Shown: positions 1 through 10,157 of the stretch, one piece after another
Layout of the letters: every line of letters begins with the position of its first letter
Numbering within the stretch: the first letter of the stretch is position 1
Assembly: GCA_944548615.1 (NCBI GenBank)
Contig: OX155967.1
Coordinates: forward strand, 6,496,049-6,560,048
DNA length: 64,000 nucleotides
Reading direction: 5' to 3'
DNA from: Micropterix aruncella
Lineage: Eukaryota; Arthropoda; Insecta; Lepidoptera; Micropterigidae
The notes under the pieces: generated by a model
Seen by the model: only the letters and a program-made list of their open reading frames with translations
Databases searched by the model: none
Told to the model about the DNA's origin: nothing
Made by a program: the position numbers and the translations under genes

Positions 1-1
1 G

Positions 2-1343
2 CAGATTCAGTATATTTCATATCCACTAAAATGGAGTTTGCAAGTTTTTGTCCAACAGACACAAAATATTCGTTGGCATAGTTGGTTAGTTCTCGAAGAT
101 CCTTGTCCACGCTTTTTATTTTATTGCCAACCTTTAGTGCCTTGATTGAGGGTTTATTCTTATTTGTGTGTCCTATGTCATTAATTAACTCCCATGTTTT
201 CTTCATATCTCCATTTGCTTGCTTAAATTTTTCGCTATAATATGACTCTTTGGTTTTCTTAATGATTGTTTTGCAGGTATTTCTATATTTTTTATAAAAA
301 CTTTGGAGTTGTACATCATTAGGATTTCTTCTTACTTCTTTGTGGAGCTTGTCTCGCTTTCTTATGCAGAATAATAGACCGTCCGTTATCCACGGATTGA
401 TTTTAGCTTGTGAACGAGAAAGATTAATTTTCTTTTCAGTAGAGGCGTTGTTTATGCAATCCAAAAATATTTTTAGGAAGAGGTCGGATGCTTTATTCAC
501 GTCCTTGGCTTCATAGACTTTATCCCATGTTGCCTCGCGAATCAAGTTTAAAAGTTTCTTATTGTCTGTGAAGGTTTTAGACTGGATACGCTGAGATATT
601 TTTTTCATATTTTTCGTGATACATAGTCCAACCGCGTAGTGGTCAGTGATAGTAGTCTTATAGATAAATGACTTAATTGGCATTCTTGATTTGACCATTA
701 TGTGGTCTATACAACTAGATTGTTCGCTATCTGTTCTTGTCGCTTTGTCGATGGCGATTTTCAGTCTATTTTGGGTTAACATATTGAGGTAGTCTTCAGC
801 CTGTGGATGTCGATTATTTATTATGTTAATATTAATATCCCCCGTTAGTATTATATTGGGTTCGTTCGAGTATTGCGAAAGCAAGCCGTTTAGCGATTGA
901 ACGAAGGTATTAATATTGGTTTTACTTGGTGTTTTATAAATCGCAAATATATTGATATCGTCCTCAATTAACATATGTAAGCAGTTGGCATCATCAATTT
1001 TCTTTTCTGTGACGAAAGCTTTTAGATCGGATTTCAGGTAAATTACAACGCCATCATTCTGAAGTCTTATATTTTTGGTATGGTAAGAGTCAAACCCTGG
1101 CAGTACTCTCGCGGTATAGATGTTACTAATCCAGCATTCAGTCAAAATAATAATGTCAAATTGGTAATCAAACTGCTTAAGCAGTATAAGGCAGTCATCA
1201 AAATTTTTATTGACACTACGAATGTTAAGCGAAAATAGCTTCAGGCTTTTCCCTCTCATTATGTAATCTTTGCATTCATTGGAGTTATCAAATTCTTCAC
1301 ATGGTATATATTTTTCGTCTATAAAATTATACAAATCATTCAT
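2..1343 (-). CDS. Non-LTR retrotransposon ORF2, N-terminal AP-endonuclease part (runs off left edge)
   Basis: Reading the minus strand from the ATG at 1343 gives about 447 codons with no stop before the window edge. The first ~240 residues have the order of motifs of an apurinic-type (EEP) endonuclease used by LINEs to nick target DNA: LFSLNIRS (Asn ~40), ILTECW (Glu ~69), ILTGDIN (Asp ~169), IDHIMV (Asp ~213) and ITDHYAVG (Asp/His ~234-235). All expected catalytic positions are present. The following ~200 Lys-rich residues form the linker before the reverse transcriptase, which would lie beyond position 1. It sits downstream of ORF1 on the same strand, 491 bp after its stop. The unbroken frame contrasts with every other LINE copy here and suggests a recent insertion. 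Clade is uncertain: Jockey/CR1-like from motif style. The start ATG fits because the frame ahead of it closes at once. Confidence 0.85.
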   Translation of the reverse strand, partial: MNDLYNFIDEKYIPCEEFDNSNECKDYIMRGKSLKLFSLNIRSVNKNFDDCLILLKQFDYQFDIIILTECWISNIYTARVLPGFDSYHTKNIRLQNDGVVIYLKSDLKAFVTEKKIDDANCLHMLIEDDINIFAIYKTPSKTNINTFVQSLNGLLSQYSNEPNIILTGDININIINNRHPQAEDYLNMLTQNRLKIAIDKATRTDSEQSSCIDHIMVKSRMPIKSFIYKTTITDHYAVGLCITKNMKKISQRIQSKTFTDNKKLLNLIREATWDKVYEAKDVNKASDLFLKIFLDCINNASTEKKINLSRSQAKINPWITDGLLFCIRKRDKLHKEVRRNPNDVQLQSFYKKYRNTCKTIIKKTKESYYSEKFKQANGDMKKTWELINDIGHTNKNKPSIKALKVGNKIKSVDKDLRELTNYANEYFVSVGQKLANSILVDMKYTES

Positions 1344-1834
1344 TTTTGATATTAAGTAAATGCAAATAAATACGGCATTGGTATTGTTTTAGGTCTAAAA
1401 TAGTATAAAATAATTCTCTCTTGAAATGTTGCAATAATACGAGGAAGGTATATATAGCGGGTAAAGTAGCATTTGCACAATAGTTATAGATAAGGATTAG
1501 TAAAATGAAAAGATTGTTTCCGCTGTATATTGCAATAAACGTTGCATTAATGGTTACAATATATTTATTTATATATAAAATAAAATACGTTTTAAATGCT
1601 ATAATAAGACAGTTATAGTTCAGTTTATATATAATTAAATATATAATATGTAGAGTAGTATAATATATATAATACATATAGTATATAAAATAAAATAAAA
1701 TAATAAATAATAATAATAGTAAATAAAATAAAATAAATATATAATAGCATAATATATCAGTATGTATATAAGTTTTAGATTGGTTTTTTGTATGCGACCA
1801 TAGTAACATATTACAATTTAGTAGTAAAATTATC
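1344..1834 (-). other. AT-rich inter-ORF spacer of the LINE
   Basis: About 490 bases between ORF1 and ORF2 of the minus-strand LINE, extremely AT-rich with many short TATA/AATAAA-like runs. One frame stays open through the whole spacer (1336-1935), overlapping the end of ORF1 and closing at ATGAATGA, which contains the ORF2 start. Its translation is mostly Ile/Tyr/Leu/Phe and resembles no protein I know, so it may be chance in AT-rich DNA. Confidence 0.5.
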
Positions 1835-2896
1835 TCATATACTGTCATTGTTTGCGATAATCTTGGACAAAACATCCTCACTTGTAATTGTGAATACTTT
1901 GGATTTTTCCTGTTTTTTAAGAAATATTTTTCCACTTTTAACCCAACAGTATTGAAATTTATTGATTTTGGAAAATTTCTTTGCTTGCATTAATAAATAC
2001 TTAGCTTTTTGCGTAAGATGTTCTGATATAAAGATTGGTTTTGGCTCATCTGCTAGATTCAAGTGATGCGTGTTTAATTTATCCGAGTTACTTTTACAAT
2101 TCCGGTTAAATTGCATAGCTGAACGAAGAAATGCATTACGTTGTAGATTATTGAAGAATTTTACGACGACAGAGCGAGGATTTTTTCTTGAGTAATTTGT
2201 TACGTTCTTCCTGGTTATTAGCTGTATTCCTGCTCCCTCCATTTGGTGACTAATCGTTTTTCCAATGAACGCAAGAGTATCTTGTAGGTTTTCGTTCTCT
2301 GTTTCCGGAATTCCACGTATTTCGATATCATTTTCTAACTTCTGTTGGTCCAGTTGGTCAAATTTTTCTTCAAGATAGGCGATACGTTTATTTAGGTGAT
2401 GATTTTCTTTTTTCAATTCTTCGTTGTCATTATGGATCGCTTCTATTTTCTTACAGCACTCATCGTATTTATTGCTCATAAATTCAATTGACTCTAGGAG
2501 TGAGTCATTTTGGTCCTTTATCTTTCTTTGCATGTCGAAGAATCTGTCCTCTAACATGCCCGCAATCGACATTTTCAACTCGTTCATTTTCTTTGTAAGG
2601 ATGTCTTCCGTAGCGTAAGTTGATGGCTTCAAGGTTGGTGTATTATGGCGAATTGCGATGTCAGGATCACTACTGCATTGGTTGGTTGCGCTCACAGATG
2701 GCGAAATAGCTATCGGGATACCATCTTTACATTTTTGACACTGCCAAGAAAACTTGATAGCTTTTGTAACCTTTTTGATCAATGTGCATTTGGTATGATG
2801 TATATGATAGGTTGCTTTGCAAGTGATACACTTGATGAGGTCTGACATATCCACTATTTCAAAACTACATCCTTTGCATACTAGGATAGGTGCCAT
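1835..2896 (-). CDS. Non-LTR retrotransposon ORF1 protein (PHD-type zinc finger, coiled coil, FP-like C-terminus)
   Basis: Intact 353-residue frame. Residues 7-56 form a PHD-like Cys4-His-Cys3 pattern: C7/C10, C23/C26, H31 or H34 with C37, then C53/C56 following a Trp. Residues ~95-190 are rich in Glu/Lys heptads (MNELKMS through YLEEKFDQLDQQ), a predicted coiled coil for multimerisation. Residues ~190-340 (DIEIRGIPETENENL, RSVVVKFFN, ISEHLT, YCWVKSGKIFLKK) resemble the RNA-binding ORF1 domain related to baculovirus FP25K found in many insect LINEs. The expected role is to coat the element RNA and chaperone target-primed reverse transcription. It lies upstream of the endonuclease ORF2 on the same strand. 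On the coding strand a run of ~16 A precedes the ATG. No internal stops, so it is possibly recent. Confidence 0.8.
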   Translation of the reverse strand: MAPILVCKGCSFEIVDMSDLIKCITCKATYHIHHTKCTLIKKVTKAIKFSWQCQKCKDGIPIAISPSVSATNQCSSDPDIAIRHNTPTLKPSTYATEDILTKKMNELKMSIAGMLEDRFFDMQRKIKDQNDSLLESIEFMSNKYDECCKKIEAIHNDNEELKKENHHLNKRIAYLEEKFDQLDQQKLENDIEIRGIPETENENLQDTLAFIGKTISHQMEGAGIQLITRKNVTNYSRKNPRSVVVKFFNNLQRNAFLRSAMQFNRNCKSNSDKLNTHHLNLADEPKPIFISEHLTQKAKYLLMQAKKFSKINKFQYCWVKSGKIFLKKQEKSKVFTITSEDVLSKIIANNDSI

Positions 2897-3103
2897 GATG
2901 TTTTTTTTTTTTTTTTATCAATTTTATTAACCCTTAAATTTGTGAAGTAAAAACTCGGCCGTACCTTTTGCATCCCGGAAAGGACGTTACACATTCTAGG
3001 GGTAAACGATTTCATTTCAATATTTCGGTGATTCTATTTTTTTCATAACGATTCTTTATAAGTTTAAAAATGTCTCAAGGTAAAACATAAAGATCTAACA
3101 TGA

Positions 3104-4240
3104 TTGTTTCGTGTATTTTTAATGCGAGATCATCTATACCTGTACACTAAACCATCGCTAAGCGATACTCAGCATGGCTTTATGCACAATAGGTCAATCA
3201 TCTCTAACCTCTTAGAATACACGGATTACTTATGCATGTCACTCGATAAGCGCATTCAGGTTGATACAGTTTACACTGACTTCAGCAAAGCCTTTGACAA
3301 AGTCAATCACGCTTTACTGCTGGAAAAATTGGGGAGCTTCGGAATTCATGGAAATCTGCTGAGATGGCTGTCGTCATATATATCTAATCGTACACAACTG
3401 GTAAATGTGAATGGCTTCAAATCTGCACCGGCCGTTATTACCTCTGGGGTGCCGCAAGGCTCAAACCTAGGACCCCTACTGTTCCTTTATTACATTAACG
3501 ACCTCTGCAATGAACTCAAATGTCCACATCTTTTTTACGCTGACGACCTAAAAATATTTAATAGAATCTCGTGCTCCTCTGATAGCGACAAAATTCAGGA
3601 CGACTTAAATACCGATGATAATGAAATAAATGCAGATGGTGCACACGCAATGCCATGCAACTTAACATAGACAAATACCACGTCATCACATTCACAAGGA
3701 ACAAAAACATCCTCCGTAATAATTATTACATCAGCGACGCACCTCTTTCTAGAGTAAACCATATTCGGGATCTAGGTATTGTTTTCGATGAAAGATATGT
3801 TTTTCAAATTCATTTCAATGAGATGATTAAAAAGGCCAATAAAATGCTAGGGTTTATCTGCAGGATTATGCAGCCGTTTCGTAATCCGAAATCTATGTTA
3901 TTGGTCTACAACTCTGTAGTTCGATCTATACTAGAATTCGGTACAGTAATATGGAATCCTCCACGGCGATAGAATCGAGAAAGTCCAAAGGAAATTCACC
4001 CGCATGCTGTCGTACAAATGTGGCCTTGGGAAAAAGCTAAACAGTTATGAGGATCGGTTGTCTTATTTTGAAATGCTGTCATTAAAGGAACGTAGAATAA
4101 GTGCAGACATCTCGTGTCTTTACAAACTTATTAATAACAAGCTAGACAGTCCGGCCAGCTTAGCTAAAATTCCAATCCGCGTTCCCCAGAGGCATTCCAG
4201 AAATAATAACACATTTGCCAACCTATTTACATGCAAATAA
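3104..4240 (+). pseudogene. Decayed LINE reverse transcriptase (Jockey/CR1 group)
   Basis: Three consecutive plus-strand frames together read as the centre and C-terminus of a LINE reverse transcriptase. In 3104-3670: TQHGFMHNRS, VDTVYTDFSKAFDKVNH (catalytic Asp motif), TSGVPQGSNLGPLLF and the active-site box FYADDLKIF. A frame change near 3655 leads to VITFTRNKN, HIRDLGIVFDE, ICRIMQPF and SILEFGTVIW (3655-3972), and another leads to 4004-4240 with YEDRLSYFEMLSLKERR. At least two frameshifts, the missing N-terminus and no endonuclease make it non-functional. The 3' flank has AT microsatellites and a short AAAT tail at 4909-4934, as expected for this LINE group. The orientation is opposite to the neighbouring intact LINE and the two need not be related. 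Confidence 0.85.
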
Positions 4241-4553
4241 TTTATCGTATAATAAACCTATAAGTAGGATGTGTCGCGCGTTCGATATGAACTGCCAAGG
4301 AAACGACATATTCAATGATACCTTTGCGAACATCAAAAAGTCCATACACTCTAAAACATTAGTGTAATGTAAAAATAAATATATATATAGGTAATATGTA
4401 AAAATAAAAATATATGTAGATATGTATGTGTGTGTATGTATATATGTATGTGTGTGTATGTATATGTATATGTGGATATGTGTGTATATATTTAAGTATG
4501 TATGTGTGTATGTATATGTATATGTGTATGTATATATATATGTATGTATATGC

Positions 4554-4786
<233 letters not shown>

Positions 4787-4908
4787 CTAGATTAGAGCCT
4801 TATTAACGGATGCATTGTAACAATATTATAGGATAGTAGGTTAGAGCATATTATGTAAGGCACTATGTTATTAATGAAATGTACCACCTACTATCTGTTT
4901 CGTTACAA

Positions 4909-4934
4909 ATAAATAAATAAATAAATAAAATAAA
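4909..4934 (+). repeat. AAAT-type 3' tail of the LINE copy
   Basis: Short run of AAAT units after CGTTACAAATAAAT, consistent with the microsatellite tail at the 3' end of Jockey/CR1-type elements. It probably marks the boundary of the insertion that begins near 3100. Confidence 0.5.
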
Positions 4935-5515
4935 TGCCTGTCTCAAGTATGGCAACTTTGGCAGCTAACATAAGACAGTAGGTTTATTTTTTTTTTGAGT
5001 GTGAAAATTTAATTTATTATTATATCTCCGTGTTATAGTCAACTTATAGACTTTCGCCTGAAAATTGGTTGAAAGTTTGTTTCCATAATTAAATCCATTG
5101 TACATTTATTTTTTGTTTAAAGTCGAAATCTGTCTCAAGTAAGGCGACTCGACGGTCTTTATTTTCGTACTATATTGTAGTATTTTCCGTGGTATTCAAA
5201 TGGTATTTCCAATATGATGTAGTATTTTGTTATATATGGCGGATATAAGAAAATACTATGGCAGATATAAGAAAATAGTAACTCTTATACAAGCCACACA
5301 AATTATTTGTGTGGCTTGTATAAGAGATATTTCAACCAAAATTTCACAGTAGGTATGGTGGCGGCGCAACAAGGCATCTGTCTACCAAATTACAAGTATT
5401 TAACCCGTACAAAGCTAGCCATGGGATGAAACTCAAGACGGCATGTTTTCAACCCATGAAAATGACTTTTTAAGGGGTGTTAGTGCACGCATACTAATGT
5501 ATAATGGTGGCTTAT
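4935..5515. other. Non-coding stretch containing a perfect 45-bp palindrome
   Basis: No coding signal. Holds CTGTCTCAAGTA twice (4939 and 5130 regions), a short direct repeat GATATAAGAAAATA just before the palindrome, and the palindrome at 5282-5326. Confidence 0.6.
5282..5326. repeat. Perfect palindrome, 22-bp arms with 1-bp centre
   Basis: CTCTTATACAAGCCACACAA plus AT, a central T, then the exact reverse complement. It would form a cruciform in DNA or a tight hairpin in RNA. No flanking target duplication was identified. Confidence 0.95.
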
Positions 5516-5854
5516 TCAATGAAGGCGACTTTTTTCGCATATATTAGGTGTATAACTTATTTTTCTCGGATGTTTCAGAAAATTTAGGAAATTATGTCCA
5601 TCGTGTTCTATGACTTCGCGCCATGTCTCAGGTAACATACCGACTCCGACGCGAAAGAAACTTTCAGGATTTGGGGCAAGAAAGTCATCGACAAATTTAA
5701 GCACATCGTCCAGTGTTTTGGGCTGTCGATCCACTAAGGCGCGCTGTATTGACCGGAACAAGTGGTAGTCGGATGGGGTCAAATATGGTGAATTTGTCGC
5801 GTGTGGGAGAAATTCCCATCTCAAGCATAATTTGTGGCCTGGTTGTGAGAACAC
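5516..5854 (-). pseudogene. Mariner transposase, C-terminal fragment
   Basis: The minus-strand frame matches the end of a Tc1/mariner (DD34D) transposase: WEFLPHATNSPYLTPSDYHL corresponds to the WEVLPH...SPDLAPSDYHLF block, where the Asp of SDYHLF is the last catalytic residue and is retained. It continues with RSIQRALVD, LKFVDDFLA, FFRVGVGMLPETWREV and HDGHNF, the usual C-terminus. The matching N-terminal part is at ~6990-7640 on the same strand, so about 1.1 kb of foreign DNA separates the halves. Confidence 0.9.
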
Positions 5855-6989
5855 GAAAAAGAATTTTAATACAGTTATGCCGGATTTTAAAAACCCGATC
5901 CTTAAGCTATCATTTTGCCAAAAGGAAATTGGTAAATTATTTCCATATTAATTGTAAATTATCTTTATTCTGTTACTGTTTTCCAAAAAAATAAAAACGA
6001 GCGAGATTTGTCTTCAGTTTTTGAAAAACCTAGAGATGATACTCAATATTAAAAAATATTATTTACACCAGCGTATGGTCTATTTGCATAGTACTAAAAG
6101 ACAGTTTTTGGAACTTCCATACAAAAAATATAAGAAAAAAAATACGTGTGGCACTCGGGGACTGCCGCGGTAAAGCTATTGCATAGCATTTTTAACAACT
6201 TATGCAATTATAATTATTTATTTATTTTATTTTTTCTGATATCCGATAACTGCGTTCTATCGGAATAATTTAAACGTCTTCCGATAGAGCGCCGCGCACG
6301 AATTTTTTATTCAATAAAGCAAAAAAAAACGGATTTTTCGAAAAAAATCGTAGATAAAAAGATAGATAATTAAATTATCTTTAAAATGGCGTAGGTTTCA
6401 TAATAATACGCCAGATAGTATTTGCGTAGTAGTCGTTTTTGTGTTCGGTTAGACCTAATTTCACAAATTCATTACACTATGTAATATGAACAAAATCTAA
6501 AATATTCAAAGCTAAGATTATTAGGAAAATGTTTTTGTTTAACATATATTTTTTTCGAATCGTAAGCAGTACTCGTTTAGACGTAATTATCAGTTTAAAA
6601 TCATTAATTTTCATTAAGAAATTTCTTCATTCGGTCGCCGCGCTGGCCTAGGCCCGCGATAAAAGCTATGCAATAGCTTAAAAAATGTTTGAAATTACGT
6701 AATTTCCAGAATAGTTCTAACCAAACATTATTTTTTTTCTATTTATTAAAGATACTTTTGAGTGATATAAAAAATAACACAGTGATCTTAAGTTATTTTA
6801 TTATTGTAATCTATTTTTTACTTTATAAAACTATTCATTTGATAATTTATTATATTATAATTGAAAAGCCAAATCGACTATATTAGACGACGAGCGAAGC
6901 CGAAATCTTCATTCGTAATTGGCAACTGCCAAAGGTGGGACGTATTCCCTTGTCGCCGCGGTATACCTGTATATATCGTATATATCGAA
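5855..6989. other. ~1.1-kb insertion splitting the mariner copy
   Basis: AT-rich DNA without coding capacity between the two mariner halves. It contains related blocks in opposed order: CGCGGTAAAGCTATTGCATA near 6168 and CGCGATAAAAGCTATGCAAT near 6653, plus another CGCCGCGGTATACC near 6950, suggesting remnants of one or more non-autonomous elements. The exact insertion ends cannot be placed by eye. Confidence 0.45.
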
Positions 6990-7640
6990 AGCGCGCGGGC
7001 GCGTGTCATTGCAAAAATACCTAAATTTTCAGTCGCGTAAACTCGTAAGGGAGCCTTAAGAGGGTCTTCTGAGTCGCGCGAGCAAGGTGAGGTCGAGCAT
7101 TGTAATGCAGCAGTATGACTTGCCTGCTTTCTTGCGCAGTAAATGAGTTTTTATGATCAAGTTATTATATACACTCAGTTTGTTTAATTATCAGCTTTAG
7201 CGTTCCGAAGTCACTGTCTGACCAGTTTCCAGGAGTGATTAATAAAGTACACCCTTCACGTCTCACCAGATATACAGCTGAACCTTCTTCAAAAGGATGT
7301 CTTGTTTTGGCGTCGATGTACTGGGTTGCCCGGGATCTACCCACAGTTTTTTACGTTTGATAGTCTCGTAAGAAAGAGGAGAATCTTCCGCAAGAGGTCT
7401 TTTTTTGTTGCCGGGCAAGCAGTGAAAGGCATTGTTCATACGTTGTCCTAGGTTGTGTTCGGTCATTATACGTGGGATCCTATGTCCAAGCTTTAGGTTT
7501 TTTCCTATTTGGTGCAAACGCTTGGAAGTATCTCTTTGGGTGACTCCTAACTGAGCTGCAAGCTCTTGTTGCGTTAGCTTCGAGTCCTCAACTAGTAGAG
7601 CATGCAATTCCGCGCCGTCAAACTTTCGAGTCTGTCCGGG
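6990..7640 (-). pseudogene. Mariner transposase, N-terminal and central fragment
   Basis: The minus-strand frame 7607-7263 and its upstream extension read FDGAELHALLVEDSKLTQQE, LGVTQRDTSKRLHQIGK (second helix-turn-helix), HRIPRIMTEHN and RKKLWVDPGQPSTSTPKQD. After a stop the frame degenerates, then resumes near 7140 as QVILLHYNARPHLARATQKT. That block normally reads LLHDNARPH; here the second catalytic Asp is Tyr. The first catalytic block (TGDEKW) appears deleted between LPGNKKR and KRKKLW. The first ~60 residues are missing. The copy is dead on several counts. Confidence 0.9.
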
Positions 7641-7828
7641 GCGCGGTTGGACATTACTTAATGTTTAATGCAATGTTTAACCATTTAATTTCAAAAAGAT
7701 GTTAATCTTTTTGAAATTATTAAAGAATAATTTTATAAATTCAAAAAGAAGTTAATAGAAGATATGGCTTACCATTGATGACGTCAAACGAGAGTGATTA
7801 AATAAGCTAAATGTAAGCTAAATGTACA

Positions 7829-7985
7829 CGACTGCCCAACAAAAAACGAGTTTACTAATGTGTTCAGGGTTCACCTATGTATGTTTTCCGTTTCTTTATT
7901 TCACCATATCTTCTAAACGTTTGAACCTATATAAAACATTGTGATATTGTTAGAATCGTTATGTCATCCCGAGTATCATATACAA
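7829..7985 (+). repeat. Dispersed repeat family CGACTGCCCA, copy 1
   Basis: Starts CGACTGCCCAACAAAAAACG, then GTGTTCAGGGTTCACCTATG, ATGTTTTCCGTTTCTTTATT, CACCATATCTTCTAAACGTT and TTGTTAGAATCGTTATGTCA. The same order of blocks recurs at 18048-18420 (plus) and at 55975-56298 and 56527-56650 (minus). Class unknown; no ORF. Confidence 0.75.
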
Positions 7986-8364
7986 GTATAATATTTAAAT
8001 AAATACCTATTAAGGTATAACATATGAACGTCAGTATTGCAAGGTATGAACGTTGAACATCCAAGCGCAGATTTTCTATGTAGAGGAAACAACATTTTCC
8101 AATATTTTCAATCAAAATTCTTAAGTAATTTCGTAAAATTTTCTATCTAATTTTCTATATAATCCTAGGTACTAAATAATCAAATAAATATTGGATAATT
8201 TCCCAAATTATCATACGGGAAGATATTTTAATGAAAAAACACAAATACAAACAAATCAGTAATAATAATTATTGTCAATAGCCAATAGTTTGAAGAAGAA
8301 AAAAAAACGCAATTGTAAAATAGTCAATAATAGAAAGAATAAGGAATAATAATAGTCAAGTAGG
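7986..8364. other. AT-rich non-coding stretch
   Basis: No gene or clear element end seen. Many AATAAT/TATTAT words. The right part (8221-8364) may be the 3' untranslated end of the LINE fragment that follows on the minus strand. Confidence 0.4.
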
Positions 8365-8790
8365 TCAATAGAGCTGCGAAAAATTGATGTTGTCGAAATC
8401 CTCAATGCTATAAATGGGGTTTTTAGTCAAAATACCCTGTACCTTTTTCTTAAAGTGAACCTCCCCAAGGCCCCTGATGTGTAATGGAAGTTTGTTGTAG
8501 AATAAGTAAGATTGGCAGAGAAAGCTATTCCGAACCTTACTCAGACGCACCTTAAAATGACGCAAGTCCTCTTTATTTCGCGTATTATGCGAATGAATAT
8601 TTGAGTTAGTTGATTTAGTCTCGATATTTTTTCTCATATACATGATGTTTTGGTATATATACGCGGCGTACAAAGTCATGATACCTGATTCGATGTGTGT
8701 GATGATGAGTGCGTTGCGCCATCTATCGGTAGGTAATATATCGCTAATATATAATATTAGCGATATTATACCTACCGCTAGATAGTGCAT
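8365..8790 (-). pseudogene. C-terminal fragment of a Jockey/CR1-group LINE ORF2
   Basis: The minus-strand frame contains HSHNTRNKEDLRHFKVRLSK, RNSFLCQSYLFYNKLP and HFKKKVQGIL, the usual end of the ORF2 protein of these elements (a NTRNK...L-V-R-L, FYN-LP pattern). The upstream RT domain is absent, so this is a 5'-truncated copy. The part of the frame upstream of about 8690 is not recognisably retroelement sequence and includes half of a near-palindrome. Confidence 0.7.
8728..8780. repeat. Near-perfect inverted repeat
   Basis: GGTAGGTAATATATCGCTAA and its near reverse complement ending ATTATACCTACC surround a short TA-rich centre. Flanks CATCTATC and CGCTAGATAG extend the symmetry. Looks like a very small foldback or MITE remnant. 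Confidence 0.75.
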
Positions 8791-9198
8791 CGTCCTCAGC
8801 GCTTTTTATATCATTTTTCAGAAGAAAAAAAAACAAATTTTAAACGAAAACATCATTTACCCACAATTTTTTATCAAAAGTTGTTTACTTGCTCGTACTG
8901 ATTCACCCCCTTCAATGATGCCGGTTAATACAAACTGTATATGGATGAATATATAAACCAGCAATATTTAAAAAAAAAACCGTAATACAAATAATTATAA
9001 ATACAATTAATATTCTGTAACGGCAGTCGTTTTTTTTTATTCTTTTCAATTTATTTAATTGTTACTATATCATGTCAAATAATTATCTGATTGACTTTGT
9101 AGTTTTAAGTATCTAATACGATTATTATTAATTATACAATGAGACTCTTCAGAAACCTTAAGCGGCTATCTACTAAAATATTATATCGATTCCGTAGT
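8791..9198. other. AT-rich non-coding stretch
   Basis: No coding signal or element end recognised; homopolymer T and A runs only. Confidence 0.4.
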
Positions 9199-9481
9199 CA
9201 ATGGGCTCGATTGTTCTTCTCTTGAACTAAAATCGAAAATTAGTTCATGTGAACGAGACAGAGCAGTACGTCAGAACGAAATGTGAAATTAACGGTTGTC
9301 ACTTTTGGGCATTAAAACTACCCACCTAAGATAAAGCAACTAAATCTATCACCACACGAAATGTGCTCAATCTTATTCGGGCGTCTATAAATTCGACAGG
9401 TAGTTTTGGTGCGGGAAGATCGACGATAGTTCATTTCATATTCCATTCTAACTCGTACTATCGCTCTGTCTCGTTCGGTGG

Positions 9482-10142
9482 GAGCTAATTTGCCCATGAT
9501 GAAGTGGCCACGATGACCCATGTGTTCAGGATCGGTCACACTCACGGGTCAACACCCACCCGATGGCCTCCACGCATGGGGTGCGAACCTGGGTAGGACA
9601 CTGGGTCAACCAGTCTCCCCTGGGAATCAAACCTCTGGCGCTCCTGGACGGTCTGCGCACCGAGCGGCGCAAGCCAATCGACTGTGCTCTCCGACTAACA
9701 GTCGGGGGAGTCTGGGAACTGTATTGTTTCCTATAGAGCGGGGGTGGTTGTCTACCTTACGGCGACTGCTCTTGAAATGACCTTTGGCCATCCGATCCCG
9801 GTTCAGAGTCGGGCAAAGGACGCCTTGGTCCGCGATAGATTCGGTGCACACCGTTTCACCGCTTCGTAAGGGAGAGGACCGCGCAAGCGACCTCGAACTC
9901 GGAACCAATCGAGAGACCGGAGAAATCTGGTCACAATTGGAAGCAAGGGCGCGAGGGTCGGCCCGCCAGGTAACACTGGCTATCTCGCGGTAAGGCGTTG
10001 GCTTCTTGCGGGTTGTGACGTAGCTGGACGTTGGATTTGTTCTGTCCAAAGTCTTCTACGTTCACTGCAGGGCGATAGAACGAGAAAATCGTTAAAACGT
10101 CCTGTGGTGACGGGCTCGCCCGTTGTAGTTGACACCGCAAAT
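9482..10142. mobile_element. GC-rich retroposon-like module, copy A
   Basis: About 660 bases, clearly GC-richer than their surroundings, flanked by an exact 15-bp direct repeat TGTCTCGTTCGGTGG (9467-9481 and 10143-10157). The repeat is part of the host MITE terminus, so it looks like a target-site duplication. Blocks shared with the other copies: TGCGCACCGAGCGGCG, GTTTCCTATAGAGCGGGGGT, GGGCAAAGGACGCC, CGCGATAGATTCGG, CAATCGAGAGACCGGAG, GTCTTCTACGTTCA and GGTGACGGGCTCGCCCGTTG. No poly-A tail. A 140-codon minus-strand frame exists, but only part of it is kept in the 33.8-kb copy and it is not open in copy B. Orientation and origin of the RNA are unknown. Confidence 0.6.
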
Positions 10143-10157
10143 TGTCTCGTTCGGTGG

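Noticed and set aside
2424..2845. Plus-strand ORFs across the LINE ORF1
   Set aside because: Antisense shadows; the minus-strand frame has the zinc finger and coiled coil.
9627..10049. 140-residue minus-strand ORF in the GC-rich module
   Set aside because: Not open in module B and only partly similar in module C; composition is that of GC-rich non-coding DNA.
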